From NCBI RefSeq assembly GCF_000429485.1, contig NZ_KE386907.1:443096-507095 (forward strand): DNA of 64,000 bases. The letters are read 5' to 3'. Made by a program: the position numbers and the translations under genes. This document shows positions 30,374 to 39,536 of the stretch, in pieces. This DNA is from Aliagarivorans marinus DSM 23064 (GTDB lineage: Bacteria > Pseudomonadota > Gammaproteobacteria > Enterobacterales > Celerinatantimonadaceae). Under the pieces are notes generated by a model. That model worked only from the letters and a program-made list of their open reading frames with translations, was not told the origin of the DNA and did not search any database. Every line of letters begins with the position of its first letter. Position 1 is the first letter of the stretch.

Positions 30374-31099
30374 ATGGACACTACAGAACATTCGAGTAAT
30401 GTCGACCACGACGAAATTGCCCACTTTGCCTCGCTCGCGGCCCGTTGGTGGGATGAAAACGGTGAATTTCGCACTTTACATCAGATAAACCCGCTCCGAT
30501 TGGACTATATCGAAGCGGCCAGCGACGGCTTGTTTGGCAAGCGCGTTGCCGACATCGGCTGCGGCGGCGGCGTGTTGGCCGAGAGCATGGCCAAGCGCGG
30601 CGCAAAGGTGCTCGGTATTGACATGGGTCAAGAGCAGATCGAGGTGGCGAAACTGCACGCGCTGGAGACTGGTACGAAGCTTGAGTACCAACAAAGCACA
30701 GCCGAGGCGATTGCCGAGCTGCACGCAGGCGAGTTTGATGTGGTCACCTGTATGGAGATGCTCGAGCATGTCCCCGATCCATTCTCGGTGGTGGCGGCCT
30801 GTGCCAAGCTGGTTAAACCCGGCGGCGCAGTGTTTTTCTCCACCATCAACCGCAACCTCAAAGCCTACGCGATGATGATTGTCGGCGCCGAGAACATCGC
30901 CAAGATCGTCCCCAAAGGCACTCACAGCTACGATAAGTTTATTCGCCCCTCCGAGCTCTTGGCGTGGTGCGATCAGCAGCAGCTCAACTGCCAAGACCTG
31001 AGTGGAGTGCGTTATCTACCAGTATTAGAGCAAGCAAGCCTAAGCCGGGATGTTAGCGTTAACTACATGACGCATCTTAGCAAGGCCGAACAGGCTTGA
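30374..31099 (+). CDS. ubiG: Ubiquinone biosynthesis O-methyltransferase UbiG
   Basis: SAM-dependent enzyme for both O-methylations in ubiquinone synthesis. The SAM-binding motif is [20 protein letters not shown], and the N-terminal [20 protein letters not shown] is a UbiG signature. The 241 residues are typical. It is divergent from gyrA (210 bp between them), an arrangement shared by E. coli and many relatives. The next gene is 70 bp downstream. Confidence 0.97.
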   Translation: MDTTEHSSNVDHDEIAHFASLAARWWDENGEFRTLHQINPLRLDYIEAASDGLFGKRVADIGCGGGVLAESMAKRGAKVLGIDMGQEQIEVAKLHALETGTKLEYQQSTAEAIAELHAGEFDVVTCMEMLEHVPDPFSVVAACAKLVKPGGAVFFSTINRNLKAYAMMIVGAENIAKIVPKGTHSYDKFIRPSELLAWCDQQQLNCQDLSGVRYLPVLEQASLSRDVSVNYMTHLSKAEQA

Positions 31100-31169
31100 G
31101 CGGCGCAGTTCGAAAGCAGCTCGAAAATAACGCTTGGTAACTCGCAGCAGCGACACAAGGAAGTAAGCA

Positions 31170-31838
31170 ATGGCAACGCAAGCGGTTTTGTTTGACCTCG
31201 ATGGCACCCTGCTCGACACCGCGCCGGATATGCGCGATGCCGCCAATGCGGTGCTCTGCTCGCTCGGTTATCCAGAGATTTCCATGGAGACCGCCCGCCA
31301 GTACAGCTCAGATGGCTCACTTGGCCTGCTGCAGCAAGGGCTAGGTGACGACTACTCACGGTTTGCAGCAAGCGAGCTGCGCCAGCACTTCCTCGACGCC
31401 TATCAACTGCAGCTAAATCGCGCCACTCGTCTGTTCCCCGGTATCGAGCACTGCCTGAACTGGCTGATAGGAATGGGGATCCCCTGGGGCGTTGTGACCA
31501 ACAAACCGGCCCGCCCGACCCATGCACTGCTGACCGATTTTGCCATCTTTAAGCAGGCTGCGGTGGTGATTGCTGGCGATACCTTAGATAAACGCAAGCC
31601 CCACCCCAAACCGCTGCTACATGCCGCCGAGCAGATCGGCGTGGCTCCCTCGGCCTGCAGTTACTTTGGCGACGCCGAGCGTGATATCCAGGCCGCGAAT
31701 GCGGCTGGCATGACATCGGTGGTGGCACTGTGGGGATATTTGCGCGAAGACAGCGGGGTAAACGACTGGCAAGCTCACCATCAGTGCGCGACAAGTGAGC
31801 AGTTAAGTCATTGGATTGAACAAACTTTAACACTTTGA
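31170..31838 (+). CDS. HAD phosphatase, MupP/Gph-like
   Basis: Haloacid dehalogenase family phosphatase of 222 residues. Motif I is VLFDLDGTLLDT, motif II is VVTNKPARP, the motif III lysine is in DTLDKRKPHPKP, and motif IV is YFGDAERDIQAA. Family members include phosphoglycolate phosphatase (Gph) and N-acetylmuramate 6-phosphate phosphatase (MupP). In Pseudomonas, mupP lies directly after ubiG, as here, which favours MupP and a role in murein recycling. Sequence alone does not settle the substrate. GGAAG lies before the ATG. Confidence 0.82.
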   Translation: MATQAVLFDLDGTLLDTAPDMRDAANAVLCSLGYPEISMETARQYSSDGSLGLLQQGLGDDYSRFAASELRQHFLDAYQLQLNRATRLFPGIEHCLNWLIGMGIPWGVVTNKPARPTHALLTDFAIFKQAAVVIAGDTLDKRKPHPKPLLHAAEQIGVAPSACSYFGDAERDIQAANAAGMTSVVALWGYLREDSGVNDWQAHHQCATSEQLSHWIEQTLTL

Positions 31839-31892
31839 CGACAGCAGTGAATTTTTGACAAAAAATTTAGCTTTCGTGATCGCTCCCTAAAT

Positions 31893-31906
31893 TTGACCCA
31901 CGTCAA
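31893..31906. promoter_or_regulatory. FNR-like dyad before nrdA
   Basis: TTGAC-CCAC-GTCAA is a perfect dyad with FNR spacing (four bases between half-sites), but both half-sites have C/G where FNR needs T/A (TTGAT-N4-ATCAA). It may be a weak FNR-family site or an unrelated operator. Confidence 0.25.
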
Positions 31907-31935
31907 TTTGCAGCTCCCGCGTCGCCCAAGGAGCC

Positions 31936-31959
31936 ATTGGTTAGCGAACACTAACCAAT
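31936..31959. repeat. Inverted repeat between the HAD gene and nrdA
   Basis: ATTGGTTAG (31936-31944) pairs perfectly with CTAACCAAT (31951-31959) across a CGAACA loop. No T-run follows, so it is not a clear terminator. It may be an operator or end the HAD gene transcript weakly. Confidence 0.4.
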
Positions 31960-31975
31960 TAAATTTATCCTCCAG

Positions 31976-31984
31976 TTATACACA
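31976..31984 (+). promoter_or_regulatory. DnaA box upstream of nrdA
   Basis: TTATACACA matches the DnaA consensus TTATNCACA exactly. DnaA boxes in front of nrdAB are known in E. coli, where they link dNTP synthesis to replication. A single box, so moderate confidence. Confidence 0.55.
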
Positions 31985-32023
31985 GATTTCACACCGCGGC
32001 ATCCCCTTGCTAAAAACGCCAAA

Positions 32024-32070
32024 CCTCATTATCTTGTATTCAGAAATGAAAAAAACACTATATGTTGTGG
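32024..32070. promoter_or_regulatory. Pair of NrdR boxes upstream of nrdA
   Basis: ACACTATATGTTGTGG (32055-32070) fits the NrdR consensus ACACWATATATWGTGT at 14 of 16 positions. A weaker copy (32024-32039, about 11 of 16) starts exactly 31 bp upstream, the three-turn spacing usual for paired NrdR boxes. NrdR represses ribonucleotide reductase genes when dATP is plentiful. Confidence 0.72.
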
Positions 32071-32117
32071 GTCGCTTATCAGTGACCCACAATTCGTAAG
32101 GATATTCAGGACACTCC

Positions 32118-34406
32118 ATGAACGACAATCTGCTAGTCACCAAGCGTAACGGTCAAAAGGAAGCCATCGACCTCGATAAAATCCACCGAGTCATCTCTTG
32201 GGCTGCTGAAGGGCTCGACAAGGTTTCGGTATCTCAGGTCGAACTCAAGTCTCACATCCAGTTCTATGAAGGCATTGCCACCAAAGACATCCACGAGACC
32301 ATTATCAAGGCCGCCGCTGACCTTATCTCCCAGGAAACCCCAGACTACCAATATCTGGCCGCGCGACTAGCTGTATTCCACCTACGTAAAAAAGCCTATG
32401 GCCAGTTTGAGCCACCGACGCTCTACGATCATGTGGTGAAGCAGTGTGAAGCAGGCCGCTACGACATGCACCTGCTAAAAGACTACACCCCGGAAGAGTT
32501 CGCTCAGATGGACGAGTTTATCGACCACTGGCGCGATATGAACTTCTCTTACGCAGCAGTGAAACAGCTGGAAGGTAAATACTTGGTACAAAACCGGGTG
32601 ACCGGCGAAGTGTTTGAGAGCGCCCAGTTCCTATACATCCTGGTCGCCGCGTGTTTGTTCGCCCACTACGACAAGTCAGTGCGTCTTGACTACATCCGCC
32701 GCTTCTACGATGCCACCTCGCTGTTTAAGATCTCGTTGCCAACACCGATTATGTCGGGCGTCCGCACCCCAACCCGCCAGTTCAGCTCTTGTGTACTGAT
32801 CGAGTGTGGTGACAGCCTGGATTCTATCAACGCCACCGCGTCAAGCATCGTCACCTATGTTAGCCAACGCGCCGGCATCGGTATCAACGCCGGTCGCATC
32901 CGTGCACTAGGTAGCGAGATCCGTGGCGGTGAAGCCTTCCACACCGGCTGTATTCCTTTTTATAAGTACTTCCAGACCGCGGTGAAATGCTGCTCGCAAG
33001 GCGGCGTACGTGGCGGCGCAGCCACCCTGTTCTACCCGTTCTGGCATCTGGAAGTGGAATCGCTGATGGTGCTTAAGAACAACCGCGGCGTTGAAGACAA
33101 CCGAGTTCGCCATATGGACTACGGCGTGCAGCTAAACCGCCTGATGTACCAACGCTTGGTTGAAGGCGGCGACATTACCCTGTTCTCGCCAAGTGACGTA
33201 CCGGGCCTGTACGATGCCTTCTTTGAAGACCAAAACGAATTCGAGCGCCTGTACAAGCTCTATGAGCAAGACAGCAGCATTCGCCAGCAGAAGGTGAAAG
33301 CGGTTGAGCTGTTCTCGCTGCTGATGCAAGAGCGCGCCTCCACCGGCCGTATCTACATCCAGAATGTGGACCACTGTAATACCCGCAGCGCCTTTGACGC
33401 CAAGCAAGCGGCAGTGCGCCAGTCAAACTTGTGTATGGAAATCACCCTGCCAACCAAGCCGCTGGAGCACGTGCATGATGAAAACGGCGAGATTGCCCTG
33501 TGTACCCTAAGCGCCTTTAACTTGGGCGCGCTGGAATCTCTGGACGAGCTGGAAGAGCTTAGCGAGCTGGCAGTACGCGCTCTTGACAGCCTGCTGGATT
33601 ACCAAGACTACCCGGTACTGGCAGCGAAAAAAGGCTCTGATGCCCGCCGCACCTTGGGCATAGGCGTGATTAACTACGCCTACTACCTGGCCAAGAACGG
33701 CGTACGCTACAGCGACGGCAGCGCCAATGGCCTGACTCACCGCACCTTTGAAGCGATTCAGTACTACCTATTGAAGGCTTCAATGAACCTGGCCAAAGAG
33801 CAAGGCGCTTGCCCGCTGTTCAACGAGACCAACTACGCCAAGGGCCTGATGCCTATCGATACCTACAAACGCTCGCTAGATAAGATCTGTGATGAGCCTT
33901 TGCATCTGGACTGGGACGGCCTGCGTAAAGAGATTATGCAGCACGGTCTGCGTAACTCAACCCTGTCGGCGCTGATGCCGTCAGAGACCTCGAGTCAGAT
34001 CTCAAACGCCACCAACGGCATCGAGCCGCCACGTGGATATGTGAGCGTAAAAGCCAGTAAAGACGGCATTATGAAACAGGTGGTACCAGAGTTCGACCGC
34101 CTGCATAACAACTATGAGCTGCTGTGGGATATCCCCAACAACGATGGCTACCTGCAGCTGGTTGGTGTGATGCAGAAGTTTGTCGACCAAAGTATTTCAG
34201 CCAACACCAACTACGATCCGGCGCGCTTTGCCGATGGCAAGGTACCGATGAAGCAACTGATTGGCGACCTGCTAACCGCCTATCGCTACGGTGTGAAGAC
34301 GCTGTATTACCATAACACCCGTGATGGCGCGAAAGACCAGCACGAATTGGCCAACAAGCCAGAACCAGAAGATGACGACTGCGCCGGTGGCGCCTGCAAA
34401 ATCTAG
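32118..34406 (+). CDS. nrdA: Ribonucleoside-diphosphate reductase class Ia, alpha subunit
   Basis: Catalytic subunit that reduces NDPs to dNDPs under oxygen. The N-terminal ATP-cone (LLVTKRNGQKEAIDLDKIHR) senses dATP. The active site includes SSCVLIECGDSLDSI and NLCMEITLPTKPL. The C-terminal redox pair is in CAGGACKI. The 762 residues almost equal E. coli NrdA (761). nrdB follows 34 bp later. The control region with NrdR and DnaA boxes lies upstream. Confidence 0.98.
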   Translation: MNDNLLVTKRNGQKEAIDLDKIHRVISWAAEGLDKVSVSQVELKSHIQFYEGIATKDIHETIIKAAADLISQETPDYQYLAARLAVFHLRKKAYGQFEPPTLYDHVVKQCEAGRYDMHLLKDYTPEEFAQMDEFIDHWRDMNFSYAAVKQLEGKYLVQNRVTGEVFESAQFLYILVAACLFAHYDKSVRLDYIRRFYDATSLFKISLPTPIMSGVRTPTRQFSSCVLIECGDSLDSINATASSIVTYVSQRAGIGINAGRIRALGSEIRGGEAFHTGCIPFYKYFQTAVKCCSQGGVRGGAATLFYPFWHLEVESLMVLKNNRGVEDNRVRHMDYGVQLNRLMYQRLVEGGDITLFSPSDVPGLYDAFFEDQNEFERLYKLYEQDSSIRQQKVKAVELFSLLMQERASTGRIYIQNVDHCNTRSAFDAKQAAVRQSNLCMEITLPTKPLEHVHDENGEIALCTLSAFNLGALESLDELEELSELAVRALDSLLDYQDYPVLAAKKGSDARRTLGIGVINYAYYLAKNGVRYSDGSANGLTHRTFEAIQYYLLKASMNLAKEQGACPLFNETNYAKGLMPIDTYKRSLDKICDEPLHLDWDGLRKEIMQHGLRNSTLSALMPSETSSQISNATNGIEPPRGYVSVKASKDGIMKQVVPEFDRLHNNYELLWDIPNNDGYLQLVGVMQKFVDQSISANTNYDPARFADGKVPMKQLIGDLLTAYRYGVKTLYYHNTRDGAKDQHELANKPEPEDDDCAGGACKI

Positions 34407-34440
34407 GCAACTGAGAACCGAGAATAACTAGGACGCAAGC

Positions 34441-35571
34441 ATGAGCTATTCAATTTTTACCCAACAAGCGAATGACGCCACCAAAGAGCCGATGTTCTTC
34501 GGCCAGCCGGTTAACGTTGCCCGTTACGATGTTCAGCGCCACGAGATCTTCGAGAAGCTGATTGAGAAACAACTGTCGTTCTTCTGGCGCCCAGAAGAGG
34601 TGGATGTAAGCCGCGATCGCATCGACTTCAACGCCCTGCCCGCCCACGAGCAGCATATCTTCTTGAGTAACCTCAAGTACCAGACCCTGCTCGACAGCAT
34701 TCAGGGCCGCTCGCCCAACGTGGCGCTGCTACCACTGGTCTCCTTGCCGGAGCTGGAAACCTGGATTGAAACCTGGGCCTTTAGCGAAACCATTCACTCG
34801 CGCTCATACACCCACATTATCCGCAATGTGATGAACAACCCTTCCGAGGTGTTCGACGACATTCTGGAGAATGAAGAAATCATCAAGCGCGCCAATGATA
34901 TTGCCGGCTACTACGATGACCTCATCCAACACACCTCGCTGTACCACCTGTATGGCGAAGGCGAACATGTGGTCGATGGCGAAACCATTAGCGTGACCAA
35001 GCGCGAGCTGAAGAAGAAGCTCTACCTGTGCCTGATGTCGGTGAACGTACTGGAAGCCATCCGTTTCTATGTGAGCTTCGCCTGCTCGTTTGCCTTTGCC
35101 GAGCGTGAGCTGATGGAAGGTAACGCCAAGATCATCAAGCTGATCGCCCGCGACGAAGCACTGCACCTCAGCGGCACCCAACACATGCTCAACTTAATGC
35201 GCGAAGGCAAAGACGACCCAGAGATGGCCGAGATTGCCAAAGAGTGTGAGGTTGATGCGTGGCGCCTGTTCACCGACGCCGCCGAGCAAGAAAAGCAGTG
35301 GGCCAAGTACCTGTTCAAAGACGGCTCAATGATTGGCCTGAACGAAGAGATCCTATGCCAGTACGTCGAGTACATCACCAACCAACGTATGCAAGCGGTT
35401 GGCCTGCACCCATGCTTTGAAGAGCGCTCTAATCCGATCCCATGGATTAATGCTTGGCTGGTCTCTGACAACGTACAGGTTGCACCGCAAGAAGCCGAGA
35501 TCAGCTCTTACCTGGTCGGTCAGATCGACGCCGCCATCGCCGCCGATGATTTCGAAAACTTCGAGCTGTAA
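34441..35571 (+). CDS. nrdB: Ribonucleoside-diphosphate reductase class Ia, beta subunit
   Basis: Carries the di-iron centre and tyrosyl radical that start catalysis in NrdA. The 376 residues equal E. coli NrdB in length. Iron ligands are in the helices with [19 protein letters not shown] and [17 protein letters not shown]. The C-terminal tail DDFENFEL is the peptide that docks on NrdA. Its last stop base is shared with the start of the ferredoxin gene (TAATGA overlap). Confidence 0.98.
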   Translation: MSYSIFTQQANDATKEPMFFGQPVNVARYDVQRHEIFEKLIEKQLSFFWRPEEVDVSRDRIDFNALPAHEQHIFLSNLKYQTLLDSIQGRSPNVALLPLVSLPELETWIETWAFSETIHSRSYTHIIRNVMNNPSEVFDDILENEEIIKRANDIAGYYDDLIQHTSLYHLYGEGEHVVDGETISVTKRELKKKLYLCLMSVNVLEAIRFYVSFACSFAFAERELMEGNAKIIKLIARDEALHLSGTQHMLNLMREGKDDPEMAEIAKECEVDAWRLFTDAAEQEKQWAKYLFKDGSMIGLNEEILCQYVEYITNQRMQAVGLHPCFEERSNPIPWINAWLVSDNVQVAPQEAEISSYLVGQIDAAIAADDFENFEL

Positions 35572-35864
35572 TGAGCAAACGTAACGAAGGCCGCGTGATT
35601 GCCGGAGGTATTGAGGTCGTGGTGGATGCCCACCACGACAGCATCCTCAGCGCCCTCGAAGAAGCTGGCTTTGCCCCTGAATACCATTGCCGGGAAGGTG
35701 TCTGTGGTGCTTGCCGCTGCACCCTCGAATCCGGCGAAGTGGAATACCAGCAAACACCGCTGGCCAATGTGCCGCCCGGTCAGGTACTCAGCTGCTGTAG
35801 CCGCCCTAAAGGCACCGTAGCCCTCAAAGAGCGCCCTCCGCTAAAACCGCGTATCGCCTCCTGA
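35571..35864 (+). CDS. yfaE: 2Fe-2S ferredoxin YfaE, NrdB cofactor maintenance
   Basis: Plant-type ferredoxin of 97 residues that reduces NrdB so its iron-radical centre can be rebuilt. The cluster cysteines are in CREGVCGACRC plus the downstream CC of QVLSCCSRP. It overlaps nrdB by one base, as in E. coli nrdAB-yfaE, so it is surely cotranslated. No terminator is seen in the short gap after it. Confidence 0.93.
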   Translation: MSKRNEGRVIAGGIEVVVDAHHDSILSALEEAGFAPEYHCREGVCGACRCTLESGEVEYQQTPLANVPPGQVLSCCSRPKGTVALKERPPLKPRIAS

Positions 35865-35947
35865 CCTGCGATTTACTTGAGCCAGACTTAAGTTTTTAAT
35901 GATTCGACAGATATACTAGGCATACCTTGGGCAACCACTCTCGTTTC

Positions 35948-36793
35948 ATGACTCGTTCGATTACTGCTGTTACCACCGGCGTGCTATTACTGTGCTGCTC
36001 TGTTGCGGCCTATGCCTGGTTTAGTAAATCCAACAACTTCACCGAGCCACAGATCTGCCGCGCCACCATCGCCACCGCCAACTATGTGCGCCAGCTGGGA
36101 GAGGTCACCGCAGTGAATGCCGATCAGGGCCTCTACCAAATCGACAACCAAGGGGCGAGCCGTCAAGTCGCTTGTAGCATCTCTGAGCTAAGCGTTTATA
36201 TCGACCAGCAATCCAATTGGCAGTATCGGGTGGAGCGCGGGCAGCTACAGATCATCGAGGTCAAGCCTAACCTGCCGTTGCGGGTGCGTCAGTTTAACGA
36301 AGCCCAGTTGACCCACCCCAAGGTTAGGCTCTCCCAGCACAATCTGCCTAATGCCTTTTTGGAGATGTTTGGCGAGGGCTACGATACCGATCAGTTAGTG
36401 CAACATAGTGTGGCCCTACTCAAGGCGAATCACATCTGCGGCGAGCTGGACGAGCTGCAGCTACTTGAAAAGAGCGAGCAAAGCGATGCCGATTTCCGCG
36501 CCCAGGCGCGTCTACTACAGCCATACGTGCTGCATATCGTGCAAACCAGCGATATTCCGACCGAAATGAGCATGGAAGTGCGCCAGCAAATCAGCCGTTT
36601 CGCTCAGGATTATCACGAAAATACACCGCGGATATTGGAATGGCTAAATCAGAGCGAGTCGGCATTGCCCATGGATCAGCGCTTACTTGCGTTCCACTTG
36701 GGCGATCTCGCAAAAGAGAATCGTCAACTTCGCTTGCCAAACTCATGTCAAGAAGTGGTGTTACAATCAAAAGAACTTGGGCAAACATTGTAG
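35948..36793 (+). CDS. Secreted hypothetical protein
   Basis: I do not recognise this protein. From the ATG at 35948 it has 281 residues, with a signal peptide (MTRSITAVTTGVLLLCCSVA, then AYAW) and no other hydrophobic segment, so it is probably periplasmic. A frame from a TTG at 35927 would add seven residues. Neither start has a clear ribosome binding site. The mature part is mixed, with several cysteines (QICRATIA, QVACSIS, HICGELDE, NSCQEVV) that could form two disulfides. It lies 83 bp after yfaE and 66 bp before the DUF3802-type gene, on the same strand. Confidence 0.6.
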   Translation: MTRSITAVTTGVLLLCCSVAAYAWFSKSNNFTEPQICRATIATANYVRQLGEVTAVNADQGLYQIDNQGASRQVACSISELSVYIDQQSNWQYRVERGQLQIIEVKPNLPLRVRQFNEAQLTHPKVRLSQHNLPNAFLEMFGEGYDTDQLVQHSVALLKANHICGELDELQLLEKSEQSDADFRAQARLLQPYVLHIVQTSDIPTEMSMEVRQQISRFAQDYHENTPRILEWLNQSESALPMDQRLLAFHLGDLAKENRQLRLPNSCQEVVLQSKELGQTL

Positions 36794-36859
36794 ATTTATC
36801 TGCTAAATATCAGCTAAAGTATTGATTGATAGCATTATAATGATAAGGGAGTGCCTTAA

Positions 36860-37210
36860 ATGGTCACTGACAGCGATGGCTACGTAGACTTAATTAACTT
36901 TTTAGCAGACAACCTGGCCATATTTGAAAAGACTCAGCCGCATCAAAATCCGTTGACGGTGTGTGACTACGTTTCTGAGAAACTCTCAGAGAGCGTGATG
37001 CTGGTATGCCGTCAACACGAACACCTCGAGAGCGATCACCGCTTTATCGTTATCCGCGAGATCGACGCCATCGTGAATGATTTGGAACAAGTGCTATCCA
37101 GCGTTTGGATGAAGAGCCCTACCCAGCAACAGCAGCAGTTTATCGATGAGTTTGTCGGCCTTATCAAGAACATGTTCGACAACGAGCTTATCGCCCTCGA
37201 CCCTATCTGA
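36860..37210 (+). CDS. DUF3802-type protein
   Basis: A 116-residue acidic cytoplasmic protein with no signal or membrane segment. Sequence such as YVDLINFLADNLAIFE, IREIDAIVNDLEQVL and FIDEFVGLIKNMFDNEL resembles the DUF3802 family, known from Vibrio, Shewanella and relatives, whose function is unknown. AAGGGAG lies nine bases before the ATG and gives a firm start. A TATAAT at 36836-36841 is too close to the gene to be an ordinary promoter with a useful leader. Confidence 0.75.
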   Translation: MVTDSDGYVDLINFLADNLAIFEKTQPHQNPLTVCDYVSEKLSESVMLVCRQHEHLESDHRFIVIREIDAIVNDLEQVLSSVWMKSPTQQQQQFIDEFVGLIKNMFDNELIALDPI

Positions 37211-37240
37211 GCTTCCCCGCGTAGTCAAAATGGCCCCCGC

Positions 37241-38161
37241 TCACTCGCTGAGCGGCCGGATCCCTTGTAGCAGGTTAAAACAACTGTCTTTGGCGATTTG
37301 CAAGAACGCCCCAATGTAGGGACTCTCGGCATCATCGCTACGCACCGCTGCATATAGCCCCTGCCACAACTCCTGCTCGCCCAGCGGTTTAACCGCCACG
37401 TAGCCCTTGGCCTGATAGTCCACCAACGCCCAGTTGGGCAGCACTGCCACCCCGCGTCCACTGGCTACCAACTGCATCATGACCAATGTCATATCCACAT
37501 GGCGGATCGCCTTAGGCTTAATCCCGGCTGGGCCTAAGAACAGCTGAAAGACATCCAGCCGCTCACTGTCTACAGGGTAAGAAATCAGCGTTTCGTTGGC
37601 TAAATCGGCCGGCTCAATCACCGGTTTATCGGCTAGAGAATGGTCCGGCGCTAACGCCAACATCGGCATATAGCTAAACAACGGCTGGTACTGGATGCCC
37701 TCGAGCTGATCGCAGGTTGAGGTAATCACCAGATCTAACTCGCCGGCCTGCAGCTCGGGTAGAGGCTCGAAGCTAAAGCCAGAGCTAAAGTCCAGCTCCA
37801 CGTCGGGCCACAGCGCGCGGTATTGGTCGATGGCGGGCATCAACCAGTTGAAGCAACTGTGACACTCCAGCGCCAGATAAAGCCGCCCGGCCTCACCGCC
37901 CACCAGGCGGCGCAACTCAGCCTCAGTTTGCTGCACCTGTGCCAGTACTGAATCAGCCAACTCCAACACGCGTAACCCCGCCATGGTAAAGCGCAGCGGC
38001 TTGGTCTTACGGACAAACAGCTTTGCCCCGACACGACTTTCCAACTCTTTGATTTGATGAGATAAAGCAGATTGAGTCATGCACAGGCGCTGAGCCGCTT
38101 CGCTAAGCGAGCCCCCCTCGCGCAAGGCGCGCACACTATGTAGATGTTTAAGTTCGAGCAT
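37241..38161 (-). CDS. metR: LysR-family regulator MetR
   Basis: Activator of methionine genes such as metE, responding to homocysteine. The N-terminal helix-turn-helix is in SLSEAAQRLCMTQSALSHQI. Family marks shared with E. coli MetR include LFVRKTKPLRFT, ECHSCFNWLMPAI and the spacing of the effector domain. The 306 residues fit. No metE or metF lies next to it here. It is divergent from alaA with 140 bp between. Confidence 0.88.
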   Translation of the reverse strand: MLELKHLHSVRALREGGSLSEAAQRLCMTQSALSHQIKELESRVGAKLFVRKTKPLRFTMAGLRVLELADSVLAQVQQTEAELRRLVGGEAGRLYLALECHSCFNWLMPAIDQYRALWPDVELDFSSGFSFEPLPELQAGELDLVITSTCDQLEGIQYQPLFSYMPMLALAPDHSLADKPVIEPADLANETLISYPVDSERLDVFQLFLGPAGIKPKAIRHVDMTLVMMQLVASGRGVAVLPNWALVDYQAKGYVAVKPLGEQELWQGLYAAVRSDDAESPYIGAFLQIAKDSCFNLLQGIRPLSE

Positions 38162-38301
38162 CCTGACTCAACCCCTTGTGACACTAGGCGCTCTAGCATA
38201 TCGACCAAGCACCAAGAAAAAACGCTGCAAGCGCTTGTGCGGCTTGCATGAAATCCTAAAACAGCGCTTAATAGTGCAATAACTAAGGATCAAATAACAA
38301 C

Positions 38302-39525
38302 ATGCAACATATTGAAAAATCTCACAAGCTAGACAATGTCTGCTACGACATTCGGGGGCCGGTGCTCAAGCAAGCCCGCCGCCTCGAAGAAGAAGGCCAC
38401 CGGGTACTCAAACTCAATATCGGCAACCCCGCCCCATTCGGCTTTGAAGCGCCGGATGAGATCTTGGTAGACGTAATCCATAACTTGCCAACCGCCCAAG
38501 GCTACTGCGACTCCAAGGGCCTGTTCTCCGCCCGCAAAGCGGTCATGCACCACTACCAGTTGCATGGCCTGCGCAGCGTAACGCTGGATGATATCTATTT
38601 GGGTAATGGCGTGAGCGAGCTGATCGTGATGGCGATGCAGGCACTGCTTAATAACGGCGACGAGATGCTGATCCCCTCACCAGATTATCCACTGTGGACC
38701 GCCGCAGCCACCCTGGCCGGCGGCAAGCCGGTTCACTACGTGTGTGATGAGCAAAGCGACTGGTTCCCGGATATTGAAGATATTCGCAGTAAGATCACCC
38801 CTAGAACCAAGGGCTTGGTGATCATCAACCCGAACAACCCCACCGGTTCAGTATATAGCCGAGAGATTTTGCTGGAGCTGGTTGAGCTGGCCCGTCAGCA
38901 CAACCTGATTCTGTTTGCCGATGAGATCTACTCCAAGGTAATCTACGACGAGGCGCAGCACATCCCGCTATCGACGCTGTCGGATGACGTACTCACAGTT
39001 ACCTTTAACGGCCTGTCCAAAGCCTACCGGGTATGTGGCTTCCGCTCCGGCTGGATGGTGGTATCAGGACCCAAGCATCGCGCCAGCGACTACATAGACG
39101 GCCTCGATATGCTGGCCTCAATGCGCCTGTGTGCCAACGTGCCAGTGCAGCATGCCATTCAAACCGCGCTAGGTGGCTATCAAAGCATCAACGAGCTGAT
39201 CGTTCCCGGCGGTCGCCTCCACGAGCAGCGCCTTAAGGCTTGGCAGCTACTCAATGACATCCCCGGGGTGAGCTGCGTGAAGCCGCGTGGCGCGATGTAC
39301 CTGTTCCCCAAGCTGGATGTGAAGAAATTCAATATCCAAGACGACCAGCAGTTTGCCCTCGATCTGCTGCAGCAAGAGAAGATCTTGGTGGTGCAAGGCA
39401 CCGGCTTTAACTGGCACAAGCCCGATCACTTCCGTATTGTGTTCCTGCCACGCGAGCAGGAGTTGACCGACGCCATCACCCGAATTGGCACCTTCCTCGA
39501 AGGATATCGCCAAGGCAGTAACTAG
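38302..39525 (+). CDS. alaA: Glutamate-pyruvate aminotransferase AlaA
   Basis: PLP aminotransferase that makes alanine. The N-terminus ([18 protein letters not shown]) and [20 protein letters not shown] are nearly the same as E. coli AlaA (YfbQ). The PLP lysine is in [18 protein letters not shown]. The 407 residues match. The dGTPase-like gene follows 11 bp later, which takes the place of yfbR in E. coli. Confidence 0.94.
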   Translation: MQHIEKSHKLDNVCYDIRGPVLKQARRLEEEGHRVLKLNIGNPAPFGFEAPDEILVDVIHNLPTAQGYCDSKGLFSARKAVMHHYQLHGLRSVTLDDIYLGNGVSELIVMAMQALLNNGDEMLIPSPDYPLWTAAATLAGGKPVHYVCDEQSDWFPDIEDIRSKITPRTKGLVIINPNNPTGSVYSREILLELVELARQHNLILFADEIYSKVIYDEAQHIPLSTLSDDVLTVTFNGLSKAYRVCGFRSGWMVVSGPKHRASDYIDGLDMLASMRLCANVPVQHAIQTALGGYQSINELIVPGGRLHEQRLKAWQLLNDIPGVSCVKPRGAMYLFPKLDVKKFNIQDDQQFALDLLQQEKILVVQGTGFNWHKPDHFRIVFLPREQELTDAITRIGTFLEGYRQGSN

Positions 39526-39536
39526 CGGAGACATGC

